Of a DNA stretch of 64,000 nt, positions 55,927-64,000 are shown piece by piece. The DNA lies in contig JALMQS010000885.1 of NCBI GenBank assembly GCA_024734495.1, positions 163,374 to 227,373 of the forward strand, read 5' to 3'. The notes below the pieces were generated by a model, which saw only the letters and a program-made list of their open reading frames with translations, did no database searches and was not told where the DNA came from. Source of the DNA: Forficula auricularia. Taxonomy: Eukaryota; Arthropoda; Insecta; Dermaptera; Forficulidae. Within the stretch, counting starts at the first letter, position 1; every line of letters begins with the position of its first letter. The translations under genes and the position numbers were made by a program.

Positions 55927-56196
55927 AAATTAAAGAAGACGATAAAGGAATGTGTCTTCTGCTGGAAAAATATTTTTTTTAATTTATTTATAATGAGACT
56001 ATAGTTTCGAGGGCTTTGTCCCCTTCATCAGTTTATTACAATTGATTCACAGTTATTGATGTGTTAAACCGAGTTTTCACTTTCACACATCTTGTATAGT
56101 AGACCGATGAAGGGGGCAAAGTATAGCCTCGTAATAAATAAATTTAAAAATTTATTTTTTCAGCAGAAGACACTCTTTTATTGTCTCCTTTAATTT
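55927..56196. repeat. Second TATAGTC-family palindrome, partly decayed
   Basis: Arms AAATTAAAGAAGACGATAAA / TTATTGTCTCCTTTAATTT, preceded by GCCGATAGTAGCAAAAT as in the neighbour. The minus core is intact (55,997-56,031). The plus arm reads CCGATGA and has lost the GCCCTCGAAAC segment. Confidence 0.75.
55997..56031 (-). ncRNA. Hammerhead-ribozyme-like core
   Basis: CTGATGA (56,031-56,025), stem II GGG-GACAAAG-CCC, GAAA (56,008-56,005), C-TATA-G and TC. Same layout as at 55.43 kb. Confidence 0.5.
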
Positions 56197-56410
56197 AAAA
56201 TTAATAATTATAAGTTCATGATTGTACGAGGTCGACGATACTACTAGTCATTATAAAAAATAATATATATATATATACCCAATTGAGCCAAATAATTGGA
56301 AGTTAAGTCATTATAATTTTATTAAAAATATTTAAAATGAAATGTTATTCAAGACTATTTTAAAAGAGCTTCTAACAAAATGAGCATTATCAAATATCTG
56401 TCAGAAAAAC

Positions 56411-56771
56411 CTATTGGTTGAATATTGTAAATTCGTTGAGGTGGCCATCTGAGCCAATCACCGAGTCTCCAAGCCCTTCAGCATTCAATTGGAACTCTTG
56501 GAGCATTGAGAGGCCAATTATGTTGAATATGGCTGAACGAGTTGAGGAATTTTCGATTGTTCCGCATGAGTTGGCTGCTTGCTTAAATCCATATCCCTAT
56601 TCTAGTAAAAGGTTATTTATCTTATTAAAAAAAGACTCCATTTGTTCTAAAACCTTTTTTTCTACGTCAATTGCATTTAGAGAATCTCCTCTACTAAGGC
56701 AATTCCATTCGATTTCAGGGTTGCTGTCTTTTCGGAAATATATCTTCGCATTCAAAAAGGATTATTCTTAG
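56411..56771 (-). pseudogene. Unrecognised decayed coding sequence
   Basis: One minus-strand frame of about 118 codons is open except for a single TAG (56,597-56,599). It reads FRKDSNPEIEWNC, LNAIDVEKKVLEQMESFFNK and NNLLLE, the stop, then GYGFKQAANSCGTIENSSTR, SAIFNIIGLSMLQEFQLNAE and LGDSVIGSDGHLNEFTIFN before a final stop at 56,411. Composition and heptad-like hydrophobic spacing look like real protein, unlike other frames here. I do not recognise the family. It abuts a foldback element at 56,770. It could be a retrocopy, a TE-derived protein or a damaged exon. The antisense frame is open too and is a shadow. Confidence 0.45.
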
Positions 56772-56960
56772 TTAATAGAGTAAAGGGTGTGTAGTTTCAC
56801 AGTGAATGAAATAAAAACTCAAAGAGGTTTATACAAACTCAATATATTTCGGATTATTAGTCCATCATCAGAGTTTACAAGTTAATCAGTATTAATACTG
56901 TGAAACTACACACCCTTTACTCTATTAACTAACATCATGTTTCACCTAAAACCTACACTA
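56770..56960. repeat. Young foldback with perfect 34-bp terminal repeat and hammerhead-like core
   Basis: Ends AGTTAATAGAGTAAAGGGTG, continuing TGTAGTTTCACAGT, mirrored perfectly at 56,897-56,930. The minus strand carries CTGATGATGG, hairpin GGA/TCC, then CCGAAATATATTG. Family terminus ATGTTTCACCTAAAACCTAC follows at 56,938. Confidence 0.7.
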
Positions 56961-57194
56961 CTTTCCATAAGTAAAAAAGATTATTCTTATTAAATATTTC
57001 ATTATCATTTATTTATTGGATTAAATCGAAATATTTATTTAATTATTTCTGATTTTTCGACGTAGAATTCATTAATCATATTGAGGAATGGGTCCAGAAG
57101 CTCAAAACATTTAATTTTTTAAAATTATAAATTAATAAATATTACATTATGATGTAAATTTATTAAATTTTTTATAATCTCGGATACTATAGTC

Positions 57195-57562
57195 CAGAGG
57201 TTCCCAAACTGTACTCCGCGGTCCCTTCACAGGTGCGCCAAGAAGCTTCATAATTAATTGAAGCAAGACATTTGGTCTAAATAGACAAAAAACAAAATGA
57301 AAAGCTAAAAATTTATTTATTATTCATTTTTATCTCTTACGATTAGACATATCTAAACCGAAAAAATTTAACTTTGAAACCCTTGAAAAAATCTGAAATA
57401 TATACAAAGGGTCCCTCGCTGTGGTCTGAATTTTTGATTTTCATAAAAAAAAAATTAAATTTGACACCTTCGGAAAAAATCTGACATATATACAAACGGT
57501 AGGGCGCCATGGAAAATTTTAATTGAAAAAAGGCGCCGCGACTCGGAAAAGTTTGGGAACTG
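57195..57562. mobile_element. hAT-type MITE, CAGAGGTTCCCAAACT ends
   Basis: Ends CAGAGGTTCCCAAACT and, mirrored, CAGTTCCCAAACTTTTCC. Flanks CTATAGTC and CTATAGTA match at 7 of 8. 368 bp, with GGCGCC and GGTCCC blocks and no coding capacity. Confidence 0.8.
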
Positions 57563-57827
57563 CTATAGTATATTTAGGGGTTGGGGTTTGAGTGGGACCA
57601 GGGAGCCTTGGATTGGGCTTGACTTCTCGAAGAATTCTAATATAATTAAAATTTTTAATTATAGTTTAAAATGCTTTATCTTCATTTTCAATTTTATATA
57701 AATGTCAGCTGCTTATAGGGTCTTCATATCATGAATTTATTTTTGTTTTTTGTTTTTCAAATAGTAGCGATAAAATTTCAATTATTTGCGATTTACACTT
57801 TTTGCTATCTGGCTAGTTTGTTCATCC

Positions 57828-57992
57828 CAAGTGGTGACCCGCGAGCTAATATCGTGTACACCTAGTTCCACTTCCGCTTTCATTTTCATATAGAAGACAA
57901 TAGATGAAGGGGCATTATCTAATGAATTTCAAAATAATTCCACATAATTCCAAAGACGTGTACACCTAATTCCAATCGCAGTTCACCCCTAG
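57828..57992. mobile_element. hAT-type MITE, family G, copy 5
   Basis: Diverged ends CAAGTGGTGACCCGCGA and TCGCAGTTCACCCCTAG; flanks GTTCATCC and GTTTATCC match at 7 of 8. The interior is like copies 1 and 2. Confidence 0.75.
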
Positions 57993-59331
57993 GTTTATCC
58001 TAATAGTCTAAGAGCTATTGAACATTTTGGACGATTTTATTTCTGTGAATGCAAATAACATATATTATACATAGACGTATGGATATATTATACCTATACT
58101 TAAATTTGTATAGGTTATTCCTAAGCAATATTTGAAAACATTTAGATCAGTGGTTCCCAACCTAGGCGATCGCCCCCCCCCCCCCAAGTGGGCGATTTGG
58201 GTTATCAGGGGGGCGATAATTGAGTGGGGGCGATTGGGGGGAGGGGGCGATGAGTATTCAAAGAGGGAAAATTAAAATACACTCACTTGCAAAGAAATGG
58301 AATCACTTCCCTTGCGAGTTGTTAAATGTAATTTTCATTCTCAAATATAAATAATGTTATATTAATATTTTTTAGAAAAAATATTTAAATTTCTAATAAA
58401 TTACAAAGAAACATACTGTTGTTAACGCGGCATTTAGAGTATTTTTTTCTTGATAATAATATAATTCTTTTTAATGGTAATATTTTGGAGTAGCATGCGG
58501 TATGTCCTTTGATGCTGGAACATGCCTTATTTGACAATAGGATGGTGGGACTTTACAATTCCCACTTTTTGTAGCTCAATAAATTTAATTTATGTTTGTC
58601 ATATTTTGGTTTAAGAGATTAAGTCCTGTCGGAAGGCTTTTTAACTGAACGAAACACCATCTATAATAAATTCATTGATTGGGGTTTTTCTAAATTTCGA
58701 CTTTGCGTGGGAATTTTCCAAGAGAGTAATTTCTAGAAAATAGGCAGGCTTCAATATTTCGAACCGAATAAAACTGCTTTGATTCTTTTTATATAGGATA
58801 ATAAAATTGTTTAAATAATACAACTGTTTTATTATTTACACTTTAGGCATACTATGAAAATGAAAAGGGGGCGATAGGTATTAGTAAAACCTCCAGAAAG
58901 GGTCGATGGGCCACAAAAGGTTGGGAACCACTGATTTAGATTATTCCTAAAGACAAATTTTAGCCTTGAACGCACCAAACGCCTGAATATAGGCAATCCA
59001 TTCGTCGCCTCTATTTTTTCACATTTTAAAATATTCCTATGATCTAATCGTTTCTAGATTGTTCTATAAAATATTTGTATTTATTTATATACCTTTTATA
59101 GCTTATATTATTTATTCTTTGATTTATTTAAATCTGAAATATAGATGAAGCGGCGACGATTTCTTCATCATAACAGATTGTTTCTACTGAAAGAAATTTC
59201 ATTTCTCTTGTCGCTGTATAAATTTACTTTCTCAAACACAAAGAACCTCGGAGGGTGCAAGTTTTAATTATTTTTCTTTAAGCGCAGCAATAGTTGAAGT
59301 TTATTGTCTATCTTTTGCAAGTACGTGCCAA
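57993..59331 (+). repeat. Repeat shared with 40,413-40,952, split by a hAT element
   Basis: Same sequence as at 40.4 kb to the CAAGTACGTGCCAAAA end, interrupted by 58,148-58,933. The 40-kb copy is the empty site. Confidence 0.75.
58148..58933. mobile_element. 786-bp hAT-type element with confirmed empty site
   Basis: Ends CAGTGGTTCCCAACCTAGGC and, mirrored, CAGTGGTTCCCAACCTTTTG. Perfect 8-bp duplication ATTTAGAT at 58,140-58,147 and 58,934-58,941. The allele-like empty site at 40,559 has a single copy. C- and G-rich subterminal parts (GCGATCGCCC, GGGGGCGATAG); AT-rich interior with no transposase frame above 60 codons. Confidence 0.9.
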
Positions 59332-59339
59332 AAAAATCT

Positions 59340-59790
59340 TCTCCCCCTCGAAAAAAGAAAAGAACATTAAAAATGTCACATCTTTATTGTGTCGGTGCTA
59401 GTCTGGGGTTGCTTTTAATTAAAGGCTATTAATGTCTTAATTAGAAATTAAGCTTGTACGTGCGCCGACTGTTGAAGTAATGGAGCCGTCAAGGCGCAAG
59501 GAGACCTCTCTCCCGACTTCAATAAAGACAAAACTATTTAGTATCTCCATCAAGTAAATTGAAATTTTACGCCCCTAATTATAAATTTGAAACTGTTTCA
59601 TTTGGCCTTGCAATTCATTCGCTGGAGCTGGAAAGGCTGAAGGGATTAGCTGCCTGTACGGTGCTGGATGGATACCATTCAAACCTGAATTGGCATTGCG
59701 ATCAATGGGTGACCTTAAGAAGGACCAGACCCACCAAGAAAGGGTTCAGGGGTGCTGTATCACTGGGTATCGCTCTTTGAACAGAGTCCA
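59340..59790. other. Composition island with decayed partner at 62.96 kb
   Basis: Balanced block with TTAATTAGAAATTAAGC homeodomain-type sites. AGGGATTAGCTGCCTGTACG, then ATACCATTCAAACCTGAAT and GATCAATGGGTGACCTTAAG recur in diverged form at 62,986-63,075. A 73-codon plus frame has no known domain. Candidate noncoding element, possibly duplicated. Confidence 0.35.
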
Positions 59791-60190
59791 AATAGTTTTT
59801 AAATAATTATAATATCAATAATTACACTAATGTAATGAACAAAGTTTTCACAAATATCTTTTTCATTTTTTAATTTTTAATTTATTTATACGAATAAAGA
59901 CTATATATGATCAGGAAAAATTGCTTTGCTCAAATATAAAAAAAAATTGGCGGAGTTAGTATTTTGCCTACTGATCAGGCTGCAAAACAATTTGATCGGT
60001 TATTTTCTATCTCATTAGCATTAAAAGAGAAAGTAGTTGAAATTAAATTTTTTTTCAAAAACTCACCCCATGTTATGGAGTACCCATATGCTCCACTCAT
60101 CTGGTACTACGATCTCAGGATCCGCTGTTTTTGATTTGGAGGGAAGCTGAAAATATAAAATAATAATAATAATTAAAGTCCATAGCATCC
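59791..60190. other. AT-rich interval, no gene seen
   Basis: AT-rich, nothing recognised. Confidence 0.35.
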
Positions 60191-60576
60191 ATATTATTAT
60201 TAATAATCAAGTACGCTTGCAGGTATTTGGACAGAAAAAGTAGCAAATCAAAAAATTGTCATTGATTTACGACGACGTTTCGCCAATTTTATTTTCCCCT
60301 CATCAGGCGTATCTATGATTATGATTAATTTTAAGATATAATAGATGTTCACAAATTTCTGAATTAATTGTTCGGGCCATAAAAAATAATCAATTACAAT
60401 TGAGTTAATTCAGAAATAGTGTACATCTATTATATCTGTGACATCTTAAATCATAATCATTGAGACGGCTGATGAGACGAAAACAAAATTGGCGAAACGT
60501 CGCGTAAATCAATGACAATTTTTGCTACTTTCCTGTCCAAATACCTGCTAACGTACTTGATTATTAATAATAATAA
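60191..60576. repeat. 386-bp palindrome with hammerhead-like core in both arms
   Basis: Arms ATATTATTATTAATAATC / mirrored, then CAAGTACGCTTGCAGGTATT, GTCATTGATTTACG, the core and ATCTATTATATC-type inner blocks. Cores: minus CTGATGA (60,306-60,300) and GAAA (60,281-60,278); plus CTGATGA (60,469-60,475) and GAAA (60,494-60,497). Stem II between them (AAAATAAAATTGGC) does not pair well by eye, so these are less convincing as ribozymes although both boxes are exact. Confidence 0.8.
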
Positions 60577-60812
60577 TATAATTTAATACATATAAGTCGA
60601 TTAGAAGTTTTTTAATGTTTATCATATATAGTTATGCTTTTAGGACATTAAAAAAAAGTATTTTATTTTTTTAAATTTAAAATACAAAAAATAATAAATG
60701 AACTGTAACGAGAAAAATGATTTATCATACATGTATTTTAACAAAAACCAGAGATCAAGTAATTCTATTTACATAATTACTAATGCAAATATAAGTATGG
60801 ATGTATCTTTAT

Positions 60813-60877
60813 TAGGATGGTCCTTATTTTGGTTATTTTCGAATTTTTATGCTGCCTTAGGCTCATATGGTTCGAAA
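60813..60877 (+). mobile_element. Family P terminal fragment
   Basis: TTAGGATGGTCCTTATTTTG, then TTATTTTCGAATTTTTAT and CTCATATGGTTCGAAA match the ends at 8.85 and 16.07 kb. Cut off by the family-G fragment that starts at 60,878. Confidence 0.55.
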
Positions 60878-61000
60878 CGAGGGATAAACCGCGATTGGAA
60901 TTAGGTGTACACGTCTTTGAAATTATGTGGAATTAGTTTTGGAATTCATTAGATAATGCCCATTCATCTATTGTCTTCTACTTGGAAATGAAAGTGGAAG
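60878..61000. mobile_element. hAT-type MITE, family G, copy 6, truncated
   Basis: Left end CGAGGGATAAACCGCGATTG through GGTGTACACGTCTTTG to CTTGGAAATGAAAGTGGAAG. The right terminus is missing. Confidence 0.65.
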
Positions 61001-61002
61001 TT

Positions 61003-61530
61003 AAACAAATAAATTTTTATAATTTTTCCCATTAATATATCAAAGAAAAATTGATAAATCAATGAGAATTGTTTTTGACCGCGCTTATTTGAAAAAGAAA
61101 TTTATCGCGAGACTACTGCGGATTACGCTATTGGAGTCTGCGGAGTCTTAAGCCTGGACCAAGAGAGAAAAAGATGTGATCAACTTAGCTACAATCCAGT
61201 CATTTCGCGTATAGCCCGCTAGACATTCGGATTGATCACCAAGTGAATTTGAAATCTCAGATGTTATATATTTAATCTCCCAGTCCAGAACGCTAGATCT
61301 TTTAGCATATATGTTAGATGCTTCGCCATAAATTAACCGAATGTTTTCTACATTTGATTCAATCGCGAATCAAATGTAGGGAATTTAGATCAAATATTGA
61401 GTGAAAATAATATCTGAACTTATATATTTCTAACTTGAAATAATGATTTTAAATAAATTTTTATAATTTTCTCATTAATATATCAAAGAATAATTGATAA
61501 ATCAATGAGAATTGTTTTTGACCGCGCTGG
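61003..61530. repeat. Direct repeats of about 78 bp flanking 365 bp
   Basis: AATAAATTTTTATAATTTT...ATTGATAAATCAATGAGAAT, TGTTTTTGACCGCGCT occurs at 61,010-61,087 and 61,452-61,529. The interior is more balanced and holds a hairpin (CTACATTTGATTC / GAATCAAATGTAG, 61,349-61,378). It could be a miniature terminal-repeat element or a local duplication. Confidence 0.45.
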
Positions 61531-61541
61531 AAGTTATACGT

Positions 61542-62112
61542 TATAAAGATCTACCACAATTTGAAGAGGTATAAAAAAATGAAAAAATTTAACTAAAAAA
61601 AAAATTGAATATATTTTTGAAAAGAAAATATAATATTTTTTTTTGAAATCTGTTTTAAACAGTTTTCAGACGAAAAAAAAGGGGGGGGTCAAAAATGAAA
61701 ATTCTAGCCCTTTCTACCAAACTCAACCAAATTTTGTGTACATATTCTTTGAGCCCCAAAAACGCTAGAAATCCAAAACTAACCACCCAAAATATAGGGG
61801 GGGGGGGGTGGCTAGGGTAAAAAATGAAAATTTAGCCCTTTCGGCCAAACTATGTATACAAAATTTGGTTAGTTTCAATTTCTAGCTTTTGGGGGTCCTT
61901 AGAATTGTATACAAAATATGGTTGAGTTGAGTTTGGTCAAAAGGGCTAGAATTTTCATTTTTAACACCCCCCCCCCCCATTTTTTTGTCTGATAATGTTA
62001 AAAACACATTAAAAAAAATATATTTAATGTTCTTTTCAAAAATATATTTCTTTTTTTTATAGTTAAATTTTTTCATTTTTTTATACATCTTCAAAATGTG
62101 GGAGATCTTTAT
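61542..62112. repeat. 571-bp palindrome with G/C homopolymer blocks
   Basis: Arms TTATAAAGATCTACCACA / GTGGGAGATCTTTAT, mirrored through AAAAATGAAAAAATTTAAC and the G run at 61,681-61,688 against the C run at 61,965-61,978. AAATTCTAGCCCTTTC / GAAAGGGCTAGAATTT-type repeats. GGTTGAGTTTGG links it to family Q. The 70-codon minus frame is repeat-derived. Confidence 0.7.
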
Positions 62113-62276
62113 GCCCCACCCTGTATAAATTTTATAAATACTTAAAGCTTAAATGTTTTGATTTTACCCAAAATCGAAAATCGTATTTAAATTATAATCG
62201 GATAATTATATTGGGGAAGGTCGAATTTTTAATGTGATCAAAAATAAAAATAAATATTATTCCTAACAAATAAATT

Positions 62277-62716
62277 AAAGACTCACGGATTTTTTGGACA
62301 ATTTTTTTTATTAATGTTAAATATCAATTTTCGTACGAGGTTTCATCCTTTTTCAGGACTTTTTCAAGTACTCAAAATAGTTGATAAAATAGTAAACCAT
62401 CGAGACAATAAATAGTATTCATAATACTATCCTATAATAAGCTAACACAAACCAATTTTCAAAAAACAATCTGAAATCATAGAAAAAAGAAATTTACTCT
62501 ACGATTTAAGATTATTTTTTGAAAATTGGTTGTGTTAACTTATTATAGGATGAATATTATGAATACACTATTTATTGTCTCGATGGTTTCACTATTTTAT
62601 CAACTATTAATGTTTTAAGTAATTGAGTATTTGAAAAGTCCTAAAAAAGGACCAAACGTCGTACGAAAATTGATATTTAACATTAATAAAAAATGTCTAA
62701 AAACCCGTGAGTCTTT
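62277..62716. repeat. Family R full palindrome
   Basis: Arms AAAGACTCACGGATTTTTTG / ACCCGTGAGTCTTT, mirrored through ATGTTAAATATCAATTTTCG, TCAAAATAGTTGATAAAATAG and ACCAATTTTCAAAAAACAA. Box-1-like CCTGAAAAAGGA on the minus strand and CCTAAAAAAGGA on the plus strand are both degenerate. Confidence 0.75.
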
Positions 62717-62719
62717 TAT

Positions 62720-63230
62720 TTACTGAACCAACTAAAATTATTCGTAACCTCACAATAGCAATTTTCCTGAATACGTTGTTCACAAGGGTGGTTTCCTGTT
62801 GCCTTATCCTGTAGTTGAATTTTCGTTAGAGATTAAAATGTTGCTGTTTGAATTGGGATTCTCTCTTGAGTCGACAGCTTTAGCCACTACGCGAGATTAT
62901 GTCATTAAAAATTTAGATGGTTTCAACTGAAAATTTTCTATAGATGAATGTGAATCTCTTTCAATTCGCCTTGTAATAAATTGCTGTGAAGGGAGTAGCT
63001 GGGTGTCACAGGGCTGGATAGATATCATTCAAACCTAATTCGGCAATGGGATCAATGGTGCCTTAAGGAGGACATTTATTAATGACTGGCAAACGCAAAT
63101 AAAATATCGAAACGTCGCCCTCGCCCAGCCTAACGCCCAAAATCTGATAACCACAAAAAATGTTGTTTTTTTTTATTATTATTTGACATCTATATCGGAG
63201 GCTTACAAAGCGCAGTTATGTATTAAACCT
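62720..63230. other. Interval with decayed copy of the 59.6-kb island
   Basis: 62,960-63,080 resembles the 59.6-kb island (ATATCATTCAAACCTAATTC, GGGATCAATGGTGCC). The rest is unremarkable; no coding region supported. Confidence 0.4.
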
Positions 63231-63565
63231 TATTTACTAACAATGCAATGCAAAGTCGACAAAAGACGACTGCATAATCGTGGAGCGAAAGGGGTTGAAA
63301 GACAAGAGCCAGGGAGCGAAATGGGCGGCCCATGAATCATTTAATGGGCTCGGTTGCAAGCCAAGGCGGGCGCAGCATGCATTCGCCTCAGTCAGCTACT
63401 GTTCTATCACTTGTCCCTTTGGACTATTTGTTACAGCGATACAATTGATTGTACCGCATATAATAAGCGTGATTCGTATTGTGGGGAAGTTGAATTTATG
63501 CCACGGATCGAGCTCGTCGCGACACCTTCCACAAACACATTTTACTATCAAGCAATAAATTTTTT
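63230..63565. other. Composition island, candidate noncoding regulatory element
   Basis: Balanced, non-repeated block. Two overlapping plus frames (92 and 83 codons) have no known domain. GGGCGGCCCATGAATCATTT and CAGCATGCATTCGCCTCAG stand out. Regulatory role is inference. Confidence 0.3.
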
Positions 63566-64000
63566 TTTAAACTTTGATCGTGGTTTTTCAAGTTTTTTAA
63601 AATAATGTTTTATAAAAAAATAAAAAAAATGCATTAAGGTAAAACCCCCAGTAGTGGACCATTTAAGAACAATTTTTCTTTGTTTTCAGTGTAGAATTAT
63701 AATTTTTACCTGAAACTCTTGTTTTAAGGTTTATATGTATTATTTGCTGATATTTCTTAATTAAAAACTTATATGTTATACTTTTATAAAGTTATCCATT
63801 TTAAATAAAAATTAAGCTGACGTGTTCTGATGTGGCCATCCACTTGAATTTACCATACAACCTGGCCCCTCACTTATATTTAATATTTAATAAAATTATT
63901 TATAATCATGTAGGGGGGGGGGGGGGTAATTTTGCATTTTTAGAATCCTGGGACCCACTGATTATGTATACAAAATTTGGTTGAGTTTGGTAAATGCCAA
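63566..64000 (+). repeat. AT-rich end with family Q fragment
   Basis: TGTTCTGATGTGGCCATCC, CTTGAATTTACCATACA, then from 63,913 a G run and GGGACCCACTGATTATGTAT match the start of family Q at 17.25 kb. Cut by the window end. Confidence 0.55.

Noticed and set aside
1..64000. CRISPR arrays, operons, ribosome-binding sites, bacterial insertion sequences
   Set aside because: Nothing of the kind; introns, SINEs and MITEs mark a eukaryotic genome.
1..64000. Endogenous viral or LTR-retroelement genes
   Set aside because: No gag, protease, integrase or capsid-like frame was recognised on either strand.

Overview
The window looks like AT-rich arthropod, probably insect, nuclear DNA. It has a spliced gene with GT-AG introns, very few long reading frames, and remnants of mariner, hAT-type, PIF/Harbinger-type, TTAA-flanked, SINE and non-LTR elements typical of insect genomes. 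I cannot name the species from the sequence.

The only gene I can support is a PR/SET-domain gene on the plus strand. One exon (39,775-39,939) encodes the middle of a PR domain. After an 11.46-kb intron, a second exon (51,401-51,536) completes it with a PGEEL motif and an acidic tail. Splice phases match (0/0 across the long intron), and the joined sequence resembles insect hamlet (PRDM3/16 group). A third small exon at 51,637-51,753 is possible. The zinc-finger exons expected for this family are not recognisable here, nor is the start of the PR domain, so the window is an internal slice of a long gene or of its upstream region.

Between 1 and 39.7 kb, inside the long intron, and downstream of 51.8 kb, the DNA alternates between AT-rich repeat mosaics and islands of more balanced composition (for example 4.9, 9.8, 13.4, 16.8, 21.3, 26.4, 28.7, 38.1, 44.1, 47.8, 59.4 and 63.3 kb). 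The islands have no recognisable product and are the best candidates for regulatory sequence of a developmental transcription factor.

The most striking feature is a set of long inverted repeats (about 80-650 bp), nearly all non-autonomous. Many carry, in one or both arms, the hammerhead-ribozyme core order CTGANGA - hairpin - GAAA - short stem III - NUH. The clearest examples are at 36.16, 55.43, 55.58, 56.00, 53.76, 54.10, 60.27 and 60.47 kb. This matches the known link between Penelope-like retroelements and hammerhead ribozymes, but here the motifs sit in head-to-head palindromes with no visible reverse transcriptase.

Other layers include hAT-type MITEs with 8-bp target duplications (several nested, two carrying an expanded 10/20-bp minisatellite), a TTAA-flanked family of about 530 bp, tRNA-derived SINEs with clear target duplications, a PIF/Harbinger-type MITE, a broken mariner, and decayed LINE reverse-transcriptase C-termini.
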